Positions 18,860-28,893 of a stretch of 64,000 nt of DNA are shown one piece after another. The notes under the pieces are model-generated. The model had not been told where the DNA came from, searched no databases, and saw nothing but the letters and a program-made list of their open reading frames with translations. The stretch is from Schizochytrium sp. CCTCC M209059 (Eukaryota > Sar > Bigyra > Thraustochytrida > Thraustochytriidae), in NCBI GenBank assembly GCA_000818945.1, contig KN805378.1, forward strand, positions 62,001 through 126,000, read 5' to 3'. A program made the position numbers and the translations under genes. The first letter of the stretch is position 1. Each line of letters opens with the position of its first letter.

Positions 18860-19906
18860 TCAATTCTTAGCCTTGAAAAAGGTGTAGGAGAGAACGATGT
18901 TGTCAATGCCAGCCATCTGCGGATCGTCGGCGAATGTTGGGTCAATGTAAAAGAAGACGGGCATGTCGACCTCTTCGTTGGGCTTGAGGCGCTGCTGATC
19001 AAAGCAAAAGCATTGGATCTTGTTAAAGTAGATGCCAGCCTTGGTCGGCGTGATGTTGTACGAGGCTACGCCAGTGATGGCCTCGTCGGTGTTGTTGGTT
19101 GCGGTGTAAAATGCGAGGGCAGTCTCGCCCGGAACTACACGTACCTCGGATTGCTGCGGCTTGAACTTCCATCCGAGACTGTCGGCTGTGTTGGCGGTGA
19201 ATTTGACGGTGATCGGATTCGCCCCAGGAACGGGCTGCATGCTCCTTGCCTTATCAAGACTTGATTGCCGCGTAGTGCCACCATATCCTGTGACCTGGCA
19301 AAAGACCTTGTATAGCGGCACGGCGGTGTAGGAGAGCCCCACGGCTGCCACCACGATGCTTAGCATGTACACGAGACCAGTTGCGTTCTTGCGCCGGACC
19401 TCCTCATCGTAGCGGCCGGATGATCGGCTAGAAGACGCGAAGCCTCTGCACGCGCCACCGGTCGCAGACAGGGGGCGTTTCACTGCCACAGGTCCCACGC
19501 CAAATGCGGACGCAGACATTCGCGCGGGTGCTACACCTTGCCGCGTCGCGATTGATGCCAGACGAAGCGGAGACGACATTGCCGCTACTGTTGTTGCAGC
19601 TTTACCTTTTGCATTCGACCTCGTTGGTCCTGCCATCGTACCCAGAGATCGCGTCGTTGTCATCGTCATCGTCGTCGTCTTCGTTGTTGCCGCGCTCAAA
19701 GCCTTCGGCATCCTAGACCCGGAGATTTCCCACGCGGCCCCTGAGAACGCTGTGTTGATCATTTTTGTCGCGAGGTTGACTCTGGAGACCCTAGCGGCCT
19801 TTGTGCAGGTCCCCATACTCGCTGTCGCGAGCCTCGGCGTGCTACGCACGCGCGATGCTCGAAGCGCGCTCATGCTGCTGGCGGCAGTGGCTGCGAGCAT
19901 GGTCAT
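18860..19906 (-). CDS. COX11: Cytochrome c oxidase assembly protein COX11
   Basis: The C-terminal 190 residues are a full COX11: a matrix segment YDEEVRRKNATGLVYM, one transmembrane helix (LSIVVAAVGLSYTAVPLYKVFCQ), and the intermembrane-space beta domain with SLGWKFKPQQSEVRVVPGE, YNITPTKAGIYFNKIQ and the copper-binding CFCF motif at 299-302 (Cys299, Cys301). The helix-adjacent cysteine in KVFCQVTGYGG is kept too. COX11 delivers copper to the CuB site of cytochrome c oxidase subunit 1 at the mitochondrial inner membrane. Residues 1-150 form a long Ser/Thr/Ala/Arg-rich leader with several Met codons and a (TTCGTCGT)-like simple tract. The true start may be a later ATG, for example near residue 110 (MSSPLRLASIATRQG), which would still give a good presequence. 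It is divergent from ISCA2. Confidence 0.93.
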   Translation of the reverse strand: MTMLAATAASSMSALRASRVRSTPRLATASMGTCTKAARVSRVNLATKMINTAFSGAAWEISGSRMPKALSAATTKTTTMTMTTTRSLGTMAGPTRSNAKGKAATTVAAMSSPLRLASIATRQGVAPARMSASAFGVGPVAVKRPLSATGGACRGFASSSRSSGRYDEEVRRKNATGLVYMLSIVVAAVGLSYTAVPLYKVFCQVTGYGGTTRQSSLDKARSMQPVPGANPITVKFTANTADSLGWKFKPQQSEVRVVPGETALAFYTATNNTDEAITGVASYNITPTKAGIYFNKIQCFCFDQQRLKPNEEVDMPVFFYIDPTFADDPQMAGIDNIVLSYTFFKAKN

Positions 19907-20961
19907 CTACCTATGACAGCTTTGGCGTGCGGCTGCGGACGTTGCACCCGACCTCTCCGGAGCTGCGCCTCCACTCGCAGTCGCTCGTGGCTTGTCCTCG
20001 CGGGAGCGCTGCTAGTACAAGGTTAACGAGCCCGTCCCTGGCCACGAGGCCTGCCGAGCGCGTCCCTGGCCGCTTTGGGGGTCTGCAAGGTGATTAGTCG
20101 TTGACACAACAGAGTGTATACATTGTGAGTCAAACTTCTACGAGTGCTCCACGGCATCTTTGCGCCGGCAAGCGCATCTAAAGACGTTGCATTCTTTCAT
20201 TTAGGAAAAAGTATTGGAAACCGAGGGGGGCTAAGCTCGGAGAGACGTGGCACGAAACCAAAATGATACAGAATGAATGACGTCGTTCAAGTCGGCCTGC
20301 TAAACTCCGTGGCTTCGTCAAATCAAGTTATCATCCGAGATTGCAGCGCAAAAAGGAGAGCGCAACACTCGCGTTGTGATATCTGATCAATATCGTTCTT
20401 TGTTTGGTCATTTGCAAATATTCCGGGGTGATTTGCAAGAAGCTCTTTCTTAATTTTCCTTTTCATCTCTTTGCTTTTCCAGAAAGCAGTATAATGCACG
20501 CGATCTGAGTGAAGCGTCAAATCTTTTGTGAGGTTTAACGGTCCGCTCGAGCCAAATTTGATTCGAGGATGCTCAAGTCTTATTGAAGTGGAGGACGTGA
20601 TGTCCTCCATTTTTTCTTCTCGAAAATTCTCTCACTTGTGAACACAGCCGTGCGCAGGCCTACACTTCTCGTCCCAAGTAGCCAGACAAAGCAGCATGGC
20701 GCAAATTGAAAAAGGCAAGCTCGAACAGACGTCGTAGCTGATTCCGAACGTCTGGCTTCTCATGGAAGGAACGAATTCAAACTATGCATGCAACACCATC
20801 GGCAGTGATAAGCATCGGGTCACCCAAACACGAGTCGAGGCACCCAAAACTTCAGCTCCTGAAGCAGAGCGTCCAAACCCCGATTGTCTGCTACGAGAAA
20901 CTCGCAGATCGCAACAAGGACGTCAGAAGAGCGGCAAGCGCGCAGCGGCTGAGCGACAAAG

Positions 20962-20992
<31 letters not shown>
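19907..20992. other. Divergent COX11-ISCA2 intergenic region
   Basis: About 1.1 kb between the two mitochondrial-protein genes. A minus-strand ORF of 95 codons at 20323-20610 (begins MEDITSSTSIRLEHP) has no recognisable domain and is in AT-richer sequence; I do not call it a gene. The ISCA2 frame is open upstream to 20762, but that stretch looks like leader. Confidence 0.35.
20962..20992. repeat. (AAGC)n repeat abutting the ISCA2 start codon
   Basis: About seven AAGC units end directly at the ATG (20993). It is one of several short tandem repeats found just before start codons in this window. Confidence 0.85.
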
Positions 20993-21436
20993 ATGCTCGC
21001 GGCAGCTCGACGCAGCGGCCTTGGCATGGCGCGTGTCGGCTCGCCTCTCTGGCGTGCGGCGTTTTCGACCTCGGGGGTGACCGAGGATGGCGCCGGCGTC
21101 CTGCTAACCAAGAAGGGCGCCGAGCGGCTGCTGGAGCTACAAAAGAGAAAGAACAACGACAAGCTGATGCTGAGACTTGCAGTGGAGGGCGGCGGCTGCT
21201 CAGGCTTTTCGTATGTCTTTAACGTGACGGACGAGGAACCGAACGATGACGACATCGTCTTTGAGCACCATGGCCAAAAGGTTGTGGTCGACGACATTTC
21301 GCTTGACTTGGTCCGCGGAAGCAAGATCGACTTTACGGAGGACCTTATTCGCAGATCTTTTGAAGTCATCGATAACCCGAACGCGGAGACCGGCTGCGGT
21401 TGTGGGTCTTCTTTTGCGGCAAAGATGGAGTTCTAA
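20993..21436 (+). CDS. ISCA2: Mitochondrial iron-sulfur cluster assembly protein, ISCA2-type
   Basis: A 147-residue A-type Fe-S carrier. The three cluster ligands are present as Cys69 (GGGCSGFSY), Cys135 and Cys137 (ETGCGCGSSF), and LVRGSKIDFTEDLIRRSFEVIDNPNA is the family core. These proteins work late in mitochondrial Fe-S assembly to supply [4Fe-4S] clusters, usually as an ISCA1-ISCA2 pair with IBA57. The start at 20993 (MLAAARRSGLGMARVG) gives a short arginine-rich presequence of about 30 residues with no acid; the longer open frame from 20762 adds a non-conserved Ser/Lys/Gln tract containing the AAGC repeat, so it is read as 5' UTR. Assignment to ISCA2 and not ISCA1 rests on the GGGCSGFSYxF pattern and is slightly uncertain. 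Confidence 0.92.
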   Translation: MLAAARRSGLGMARVGSPLWRAAFSTSGVTEDGAGVLLTKKGAERLLELQKRKNNDKLMLRLAVEGGGCSGFSYVFNVTDEEPNDDDIVFEHHGQKVVVDDISLDLVRGSKIDFTEDLIRRSFEVIDNPNAETGCGCGSSFAAKMEF

Positions 21437-22742
21437 AAGCTGCGCGGCAGTGTTTGTAACTAATCTTGAATGACATCTACTACTACCTACCAAAGAGTTT
21501 TTTATTCATAGATGTCAATCATAGTCACGTCCTAGGTCCTGGTCTTAACTTCTTTTAATTCCCCCTTTTTTTTTGGTTCGTATTCGAGCCACAAGGCTGA
21601 TTTGAATGCCAACTCCTTGCGACAATTTATCCCAATTTCATCTTCCTGGCCGGAGTGGCGGTATCTTTGCACCGCTTGCAATGAGTCGACGCCCCCTTTC
21701 TCCCGACCCCCAAGTTGAGATGATCCTGACGGTAGATGGTGCATAGAGATAAATCGAAACTGAAGCAATCGATGTTTACTGTGCACATTGGCGAAAAAGG
21801 TAGGCGGCCATCATCGTCATGGGAAAAAGGAACAACGGAATAAACATCTCGAACCATTCTTGTCGCGCTCAATCCTAGTCCGTTCAATGCGCTGAGTCAC
21901 CATGTCCAGTGCACTTGCTACAGTTGCGTTTCACGTTTTTTCTTTCCTTTTCCTTCAATGAGAAGGAGACGGTCTGCGGTTGGCTATCATACTGCGTCAA
22001 GTGCTATCTCATTTGATCTTTCATCGCCGATTGTCGCACATCTATCGAAAGCAAAGAACATGTTTGTGAAAACACACTCTCTTGCTTCGAGGTTGCGAGG
22101 CAGGTTCGTGTCTCTACATGCGCTGATTTCCTCAGCCAAAGAATTTCTCCGGCGATTACGCCACACAATGGCTCACACATCACCTGTTTCCGCAACGTAT
22201 GGGGGCCCATTCGATTAGCTGACCGCAGCCCGGTAGCTGCAAGTTTGCAACGTCGCTGACGTATCTTTTCGCGGTTCGGGGAGTGACCAATTGCTTCCCG
22301 ACCTCATTCGGCGCGCATTCAGCGACCGCGTATCAGTCGCAGGAGTCAGTTGCTGTACATACATACACGTCCGTCAGTCCACCAATCCTTCAATTCGTTT
22401 GTGGAGCGACGGCGCCTGAGAGCGTCTCGGGCTGGGTCGTGCGACTCCCTCCGCGGCCTCGCCTGCGCACGGCGCCGCTGCGTCTCCACGAGGGCTTCGA
22501 GTTCCTTGGTCATCACCGTCGTCCATTGCATCTTCGTCGCGGCTAATCGCGGCAAGAGCGAGACTCGCACACCCCAAGTCCGAGTCGGGCCGGCTCCAGC
22601 TCCAGCTCCCGCGCGCTCGAGGCCTGGCCCCGGTCCTCGAAGCGAGAAACGAGGCGCGGAGGGCCTCCGACCGACCGATCGATCGATCATTCGAGCCCTG
22701 CCGTCCTCGGGGTCGCAAGTCTTCGCGAGATCGCTCGATCGG
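21437..22742. other. ISCA2-P4-ATPase intergenic region, first part
   Basis: Between ISCA2 and the P4-ATPase upstream region. It contains AT-rich sequence at 21480-22230 with several minus-strand short ORFs (for example 21627-21887) lacking any recognisable domain, then GC-rich simple sequence with GATC and GCTCC runs. No gene is supported. Confidence 0.35.
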
Positions 22743-22770
22743 GATCGATCGATCGATCGATCGATCGATT
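22743..22770. repeat. (GATC)n microsatellite
   Basis: About seven GATC units at 22743-22770; a shorter run GACCGACCGATCGATCGATC lies at about 22669-22688. It is in the long 5' flank of the P4-ATPase gene. Confidence 0.85.
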
Positions 22771-22894
22771 GAGCGACAGGAGAGGAGAGTCAGGCCGCAC
22801 TGGCACCAAAGATTAGAAAAAAAAAGAAAAGAAAAAAGGGACAGACCGCCAGTGTCCACTGCAGGCGCTGGTCAGCGTAGCGCCCTTCCGGCAG

Positions 22895-23228
22895 CGCGTC
22901 GCGCGCAAGTGGTCCATTTCCGGGCGCAAGTCGGGCTTCGTTACGCATTCTGCACTTGTGCGCGGGGCATAGCGCACTTGGGCGGAGGCGCGAATTCAAA
23001 AAGTTTGAATCGCAACTTCTTCTTCTTTCAAGCCCTCAAAGGGGCAAGAAGGAAACAGAACAGGGAAGAGCGAGCAAGCAGAGAAATAAAAAAAAAGTCA
23101 AGCAGGCAGAGCAGAGGAAAGAAAGCAAAGCAAAGCAAAGCAAAGCAAAGCAAAACCCGACGCGACGCGACGCGACGCGACGCGACGCGGCGGCTCCGCG
23201 AGCGAGCGAGGTAGCTGCGCGAGACGCG
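22895..23228 (+). promoter_or_regulatory. P4-ATPase promoter and 5' UTR with CACTTG cluster and pentamer repeats
   Basis: CAAGTG/CACTTG-core words lie at about 22904-22912 (CGCAAGTGG), 22924-22931 (CGCAAGTC variant), 22952-22958 (GCACTTG) and 22974-22980 (GCACTTG), with GGGGCATAGCGC between the last two. Downstream are (AAAGC)n at 23124-23154 and (CGCGA)n at 23158-23190, then the ATG at 23229. Confidence 0.5.
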
Positions 23229-26200
23229 ATGGCGGGCGCGGGGGAGGACGCGGAGGACGCCGGGCGCGGCCAGGAGCAACCCCTCGCGGACGCGCAGGGG
23301 CCGCCGGAGGAGGCCTCCGCCGACCGGCCAGGCCCCGATACAGAACCGACCACCGACCGCGAGGCTGACGCCGCGGAAACGGAGGACGACAACCTTACCA
23401 TCTGCCACAGCGACCACGAGGACGACAACGAGGAGCTCGAGAATGGAGATGGAGGAGGAGGAGGAGGAGGAGGAGGAGGATCTCGCGAGGACGAGGGGCA
23501 CCAAGGTAGCAGTGGCGGAGACCGTGACGGTGATCACGATGGTGAACGGCCGATGCTCAAAGAAGCCTTTGGCGGACGTCACGGAAACCAGAGCGCCAAG
23601 GATTCAAGTGCGCAGCTCGACCCCGAGCTGCAAAACGAAGCCATCAAGCCGACGTCCATGGACGACCTTGAAGACGAAGAGAACGACCAGGCCACGCCGG
23701 ATACGCTCGACCCGTACGCACGATGGCTGCGCATCCTGGGATTCACCGTGAGCAAGACTGTACCTCAGCCTGGTAAAGGCGAGAAAGTAGAGCTCATCCA
23801 ACTCCGCGTACCCTTTACGAGCACCTTTGTCCGCCAGCAAGCGAAGAAAGGCTGCAACGAGAGGTTATCGAATACTACGCGCACGGCCAAGTATAACATT
23901 TGGACGTTCTTTCCCCGGGCGGCCGGCCACCAGTTTCTGCGCTACACCAACGCCTTTTACCTTTTTATCGCCATCATTGCTCTCATTGGCTACTTTGGTG
24001 AAAACCTTTGGACCGTCTCCTTCAACCCAGTCACTATTATTGCCCTCCTCATCGTAGTCGTGGGCGTGGCGCTCATCTTTGAAGGACTCGATGATTGGCG
24101 GCGGCACAGCGGCGACCGCGAGACAAATAATGCCACAGTCTCTCGTATTCGCAAAGGCGAAATCGAAGAGACGACATGGGGTGAACTCGTGCCCGGCGAC
24201 CTCGTTTACGTCAATGACCGCGAGTCCGTTCCAGCCGATATTGTCCTGCTCGCTTCGTACGGCGCGGACGCCAAAGGCTCGACGTGCTACATCGAGACGA
24301 GCGGGATCGACGGAGAGACGAATTTAAAAATCAAGGAGGTCCCAAAATTCATGACAGCTTCCCTTTTTCGCAACGTAGAGGCGCGGGAGTCTCTGCAATC
24401 CTCGCGCATGACAAGTAAACGCATGTCGAGCTACATGAGCACGCCCGAGGTTCAACTTCACGAGAAACAACGCCTCGCTCGCATTATTCCGACGCTTTGC
24501 GCTGGACTCTACGAATACGAGCAGCCCAATGTCTTTATGCAATTCAATGCGACCTTTGTTCCCCGTTCCAGCTTCAATGGCGACCCTTTAGAGAATCCGC
24601 CCACGGAAAACGACAAAAAATCGCTCGATTTCAAGAACCTCATCCTCCGCGGGTCGCAGCTTCGCAACACCAAGTGGATTGTCGGTCTTGTCGTGTACGC
24701 TGGGCCAGAGACCAAGCTGGCGCTCTCGCGGCGGCCGTCGCCCGCCAAGTTCGGCCGCATTGACACCTTTATGAACCGCATCCTGGCCGTTGTGACAGGG
24801 ATCATGATTGTGCTCATCATTTTTGCCGACGCCTTGCTTTTCACCACCACGCCAGACACCGCAACCATGTGGTACTTTCAGTACACGAGCTCCACGGTGG
24901 ACGCATTTACGACACCAGGCCCACTTGCCTACCTCTTTACCTTTCTGATTCTGTTTTCCAACATTATCCCCATCCCCATCATCATCATTGTGGAGATCCT
25001 CAATTTCTATGCCCAGGCCGTCATTCAATGGGACCTCGAGCTCTATCACGACGACACAGATACTGCAGCCTCGTGTCGCACGAGTAACCTCGTGGCGGAA
25101 ATCGGCCAAATCACGCATGTCTTTAGCGACAAAACGGGCACCCTTACGCGCAATCAAATGAAGATGATCGGATGCTGGGTGGATGGAAAAATGTACGGCC
25201 ACCAGCCACCGCAGCCCGACGAGAGCGAAATGGAAAATGTTGGTGGTGCTACAAGTAAATCCGGCAACGACGGAGAGAAAGATGATCCGGCTGCGCCAAA
25301 GTCGTTCTCATCAGAAGACAAACAGGCGTTGGAGGCCATCATTGAGCAAGAAGTCGCCAAACGCAATTCGGGCCGCATTCCCAGCTCCCCCGTGAGTATT
25401 CCCGAGCAACTATCCAACAGTATTAATGGTTCCTCGAAACGTAACAGCGGCGGCTTTGAAGACTTGGAGCTCGGCAACGCCGGCAGCACCATCAAGCGTC
25501 ACGCCGACGATGATGCCGGTGATTCCACCGATATTGACGATGACGCCTCGGGCCGAAACTTGGGATCCGAAGACAACTTTGGGTGCGACGACGATGACGA
25601 TGACGCTAGCTCAGAGGCTTCGATGAAGTCAATTGACGTCGAGGAAGTCTTTCAGGATGCCATTGGTTTACTGCAGGAAAACTCGAATACCGATGAGCAT
25701 CGCGCCGTGCTTGACTTCTTTGTCTTGCTCGCCGTTTGCCACACCGTTGTTCTCGACTGGGATGAACACGGCGAGCCTGTTCTCAACGCAGAAAGTCCAG
25801 ACGAGGAAGCCTTTGTCCGCGCTGCAGGCGTCTGTGGCGTTGACTTGCAATCTACGAGCGACGGCCGTATCGTGATCAAGACGCCACATTTCGAGGACGA
25901 GTACAAGGTGCTTGCTGTCAACCCGTTCAACAGCTCCCGCAAACGCATGTCGCTTGTGCTAAACCGCACGAGCGACAACTCCATTGTCCTCATGATGAAA
26001 GGTGCAGACAATATGATGCTTGAGCGTCTGGCTCCTGATCAAACGGAAAAGGTCGAGGAGCTCTCCGAGGCGCTCACACGTTACTCGTGGAACGGGTTGC
26101 GGACCTTGGTCATGGGCAAACGAGAACTCACCCCTGACGAGTACGAGGAGTGGCACGAGACGTACAAGTCCGCTCTCGTGGCCAAGAGTAGCGAACGCGC

Positions 26201-28652
26201 CGGCGCCCTCGCCAAGGCTGCAGAGATGGTCGAAAGAGACGTGGTGCTTGTGGGGGCGAGCGCCGTCGAAGATCAGCTGCAGCTTGGCGTTCCGCAGGCC
26301 ATCAAAACGTTGCGTGACGCTGGTACCCAAGTTTGGGTTCTCACAGGAGACAAGGTGGAAACGGCTATCAACATTGGCCTCTCGAGTAACCTGCTCGACT
26401 CTTCAATGTTCCAGCTCAAGCTGATTGGCGACGATGTGCATCACTTGGAATCGCAGCTCGACGAGATTCTCGATGTCTTGCAGCAGGCGACGGATGGCGT
26501 AGACCTGAACTGGGATCGCTTTCACACATCGTCTCACATTCAGCGTCACCTCACTCTCGATGAACGTGATGGAGCGCAGAATACAGAGTCTGCCTTTGGT
26601 TCGACCATGTCAAAGGTGAAAGCTTGCCTGGTGTCCTTTGCACGTCCTTTTCGCGAGTTTCGCCGCTTCCTGCACAACTTTTTGCAGGCGCGATCAACGA
26701 ACAAACAATTTCAGGCCAATGTTGCGCTTATTGTGAGCGGTAACGCCCTGGAGCAGCTCTTACACGAGCAAAAGGGTTCCATCGAACTGCAACAGAAACT
26801 TCTTTACGCCGCGCGCGCTTGTAAGGTCGTCTTGGCGTGCCGCGTGAGCCCTGCGCAAAAGTCTCTTATTGTTGAAATGGTGCGCTACGCTCCAGACATC
26901 AAGAAGCTTCCTACGCCGCCTGTCACGCTTGCGATTGGCGATGGCGCCAACGATGTGCCAATGATCCAGGCTGCCCACGTGGGTATTGGTATCTCGGGCA
27001 TGGAAGGTCGTCAGGCTGTCAACAGCAGTGACTTTGCAATTGCTCAGTTCCGCTTCCTTGTTCGTCTCATGCTCGTTCATGGCCGCTGGACCTACCGGCG
27101 GCAGGCCAATCTCATCAACTACATTGTGTATTCGTGGCTTGTCTATACGGGCCTTCTCTTCATGTACCTCCCGTACAGTCTCTACAGTGGTCAGCAAATC
27201 TTTTACGAGACTCTTTACACCTCGTTTTTTGCGTACTTTGCAAACGTGGCGGTGGTGGCTCATGGTTGGTTCGAGCGCGACCTCACGCCGCAAACAGTGA
27301 TGCGCAATCCGTGGGTGTACAGCGTAGGCGTCAATTCCAACGACCTCAACTTCAAAAAGCTCGGGACCGTCACCTTTGTGTCTTTTCTTCACATTCTTCT
27401 TCTCTTTGGCTTTCTCTTTTCGGTGCTTCCGAGTACAGTGCCGCTCGATATTCTCGGCTCGGCCATGTTCGTCGGTCTCATCATGATCCTCTACACAAGG
27501 CAAGCTCTTGTGGGCTCCACCTACGTGAGCATTACCATTGGCATTTTCATATTGGATCTCATGTGCTTTTTCATCGTCATGGCCAGCGTTCAGACACCAC
27601 CCATCATCTACACCGAGTCCGAGGGCGCGGGCATGATATGGTCAGCCGTTGTTCTTTGCATGATGTCTGTTGTCGTGTTCGATTCCACCGTGCGCATTTC
27701 TCGCAAGGAATTCTTTCCGCATCCGGAGCAGGTCCTGCAGGAACTCGATCGCGGTTACTTTAAGGGCAGCAAGCATGCGCGTCATTCACATCAAGACGCT
27801 TTTCTCGTGCTGGAGGACTTTGGTCGCCTCACGGCGCTGCCCTTTGCGATTGCTACACAGCGCATTGGCAACATTATCGAGAAGCGCGAGTTCGCGCAGC
27901 GTCAAAAGGAAATGGAGAGCATCGGATCGATTTCGCAGCTGGACATGGTGGAACGGAGTTTGTCGGCCCCGGCCTCGGCGCACCTCGTGGCGTCGCGCTT
28001 CTCAGAAGACTCGACAATGATGGGCGAGCGCGCAAACTCATCGATCGCGCACCCGACATCGCAGTCTGCCTTCCAGCGCATGACACCCGCCTTTGACTTT
28101 GACTTTTCTACATTTGGAAGTGACGTGCGCGCGAGTTTCCGTCGCATGGGTGCAAACGCTCGTGCGCCGTCCTTGCGATCTGCTTCGGCGGGCAACCGTG
28201 TTCCGCCGTCCGTCAACGAAGATGATGCAGAATCTTTGCCGCATACCGACAGCGAAAGCTCGCACGTCGACAACGACGCATACATGACCTCTGCACGTCG
28301 GTTTGATTTGCAAAAGTTCTTTCCCTTTGCGCGCAAGAAGGGTTCGCTCGAAGAGATTGCCGAGCTTGAAGAAACTGAGGAAAATGGCGACGAGGGTGAG
28401 TCCCCATCTCCAGTGGAGGCGCAGGCACGTAGTAGCGACGAAATGGGAGGCAACGAAGAAAAGGACAACCACAAGAATGAGGACGAAGACAATGGCTCAC
28501 TGCCTTCCCCTCCTGCTCTTGAATCCCCTGCACATGGTAACACCACGGAGGAGGAGGAGAAGGAAGGGGTGCCGCAAGAATATCAATCAGAAGAGTCTCA
28601 GAATGAGCAAAACGAGCAAGCTGTCGATGATGAGAAGACGCGTCAGGGTTGA
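23229..28652 (+). CDS. P4-type ATPase (phospholipid flippase), very large
   Basis: A 1807-residue intronless protein. After about 160 acidic, low-complexity residues (including a GGA-encoded polyglycine tract) the P4 core begins with KYNIWTFFPRAAGHQFLRYTNAFYLF (residue about 218). Then come the first two membrane helices, the actuator motif DGETNLK (Asp361), the phosphorylation motif SDKTGTLT (Asp634), the nucleotide-binding domain with PDEEAFVRAA and the hinge GDGANDVPMIQAAHVGIGISG (about residue 1237). Six further membrane helices follow. The membrane-4 region reads SNIIPIPIIIIVEIL where P4 pumps have the PISL-type motif. P4-ATPases move aminophospholipids from the outer to the inner leaflet, normally with a CDC50 partner, which is not in this window. 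An acidic insert of about 120 residues follows the phosphorylation site, and a disordered Ser/Glu-rich tail of about 320 residues follows the last helix; family members are usually 1100-1400 residues. Start chosen at the first ATG (23229); the frame is open back to 22956 through simple repeats. Confidence 0.93.
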   Translation: MAGAGEDAEDAGRGQEQPLADAQGPPEEASADRPGPDTEPTTDREADAAETEDDNLTICHSDHEDDNEELENGDGGGGGGGGGGSREDEGHQGSSGGDRDGDHDGERPMLKEAFGGRHGNQSAKDSSAQLDPELQNEAIKPTSMDDLEDEENDQATPDTLDPYARWLRILGFTVSKTVPQPGKGEKVELIQLRVPFTSTFVRQQAKKGCNERLSNTTRTAKYNIWTFFPRAAGHQFLRYTNAFYLFIAIIALIGYFGENLWTVSFNPVTIIALLIVVVGVALIFEGLDDWRRHSGDRETNNATVSRIRKGEIEETTWGELVPGDLVYVNDRESVPADIVLLASYGADAKGSTCYIETSGIDGETNLKIKEVPKFMTASLFRNVEARESLQSSRMTSKRMSSYMSTPEVQLHEKQRLARIIPTLCAGLYEYEQPNVFMQFNATFVPRSSFNGDPLENPPTENDKKSLDFKNLILRGSQLRNTKWIVGLVVYAGPETKLALSRRPSPAKFGRIDTFMNRILAVVTGIMIVLIIFADALLFTTTPDTATMWYFQYTSSTVDAFTTPGPLAYLFTFLILFSNIIPIPIIIIVEILNFYAQAVIQWDLELYHDDTDTAASCRTSNLVAEIGQITHVFSDKTGTLTRNQMKMIGCWVDGKMYGHQPPQPDESEMENVGGATSKSGNDGEKDDPAAPKSFSSEDKQALEAIIEQEVAKRNSGRIPSSPVSIPEQLSNSINGSSKRNSGGFEDLELGNAGSTIKRHADDDAGDSTDIDDDASGRNLGSEDNFGCDDDDDDASSEASMKSIDVEEVFQDAIGLLQENSNTDEHRAVLDFFVLLAVCHTVVLDWDEHGEPVLNAESPDEEAFVRAAGVCGVDLQSTSDGRIVIKTPHFEDEYKVLAVNPFNSSRKRMSLVLNRTSDNSIVLMMKGADNMMLERLAPDQTEKVEELSEALTRYSWNGLRTLVMGKRELTPDEYEEWHETYKSALVAKSSERAGALAKAAEMVERDVVLVGASAVEDQLQLGVPQAIKTLRDAGTQVWVLTGDKVETAINIGLSSNLLDSSMFQLKLIGDDVHHLESQLDEILDVLQQATDGVDLNWDRFHTSSHIQRHLTLDERDGAQNTESAFGSTMSKVKACLVSFARPFREFRRFLHNFLQARSTNKQFQANVALIVSGNALEQLLHEQKGSIELQQKLLYAARACKVVLACRVSPAQKSLIVEMVRYAPDIKKLPTPPVTLAIGDGANDVPMIQAAHVGIGISGMEGRQAVNSSDFAIAQFRFLVRLMLVHGRWTYRRQANLINYIVYSWLVYTGLLFMYLPYSLYSGQQIFYETLYTSFFAYFANVAVVAHGWFERDLTPQTVMRNPWVYSVGVNSNDLNFKKLGTVTFVSFLHILLLFGFLFSVLPSTVPLDILGSAMFVGLIMILYTRQALVGSTYVSITIGIFILDLMCFFIVMASVQTPPIIYTESEGAGMIWSAVVLCMMSVVVFDSTVRISRKEFFPHPEQVLQELDRGYFKGSKHARHSHQDAFLVLEDFGRLTALPFAIATQRIGNIIEKREFAQRQKEMESIGSISQLDMVERSLSAPASAHLVASRFSEDSTMMGERANSSIAHPTSQSAFQRMTPAFDFDFSTFGSDVRASFRRMGANARAPSLRSASAGNRVPPSVNEDDAESLPHTDSESSHVDNDAYMTSARRFDLQKFFPFARKKGSLEEIAELEETEENGDEGESPSPVEAQARSSDEMGGNEEKDNHKNEDEDNGSLPSPPALESPAHGNTTEEEEKEGVPQEYQSEESQNEQNEQAVDDEKTRQG

Positions 28653-28692
28653 GGCAGGCCGTGCATCGTGTCGAGTATGAGCACGAGAACGC

Positions 28693-28735
28693 GCCCCCCC
28701 CCCCCCAAAAACTCTCTCTCTCTCTCTCTTTCTCT
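28693..28735. repeat. Poly(C) and (CT)n tract in P4-ATPase 3' flank
   Basis: A C-run at about 28695-28705 is followed by AAAAA and about twelve CT units. It lies between the two convergent genes ending at 28652 and 28894. Confidence 0.85.
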
Positions 28736-28893
28736 TTTGCCAACAGAGCCGAATCAAAATTCATTCACTGGTCCTGCATTCTCTGTTGGAAAAGAAAACA
28801 AAATTAGCAGCGCAAAAGGACACACAAAGACAAGCAAGACAATCCAACGTGCATCGCAAATCACGCCGAAAAGCAACTTTGACCGCAGCGTGC

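Noticed and set aside
20323..20610. 95-residue minus ORF between COX11 and ISCA2
   Set aside because: No domain, no start context and isolated; its length is compatible with chance in AT-richer DNA.
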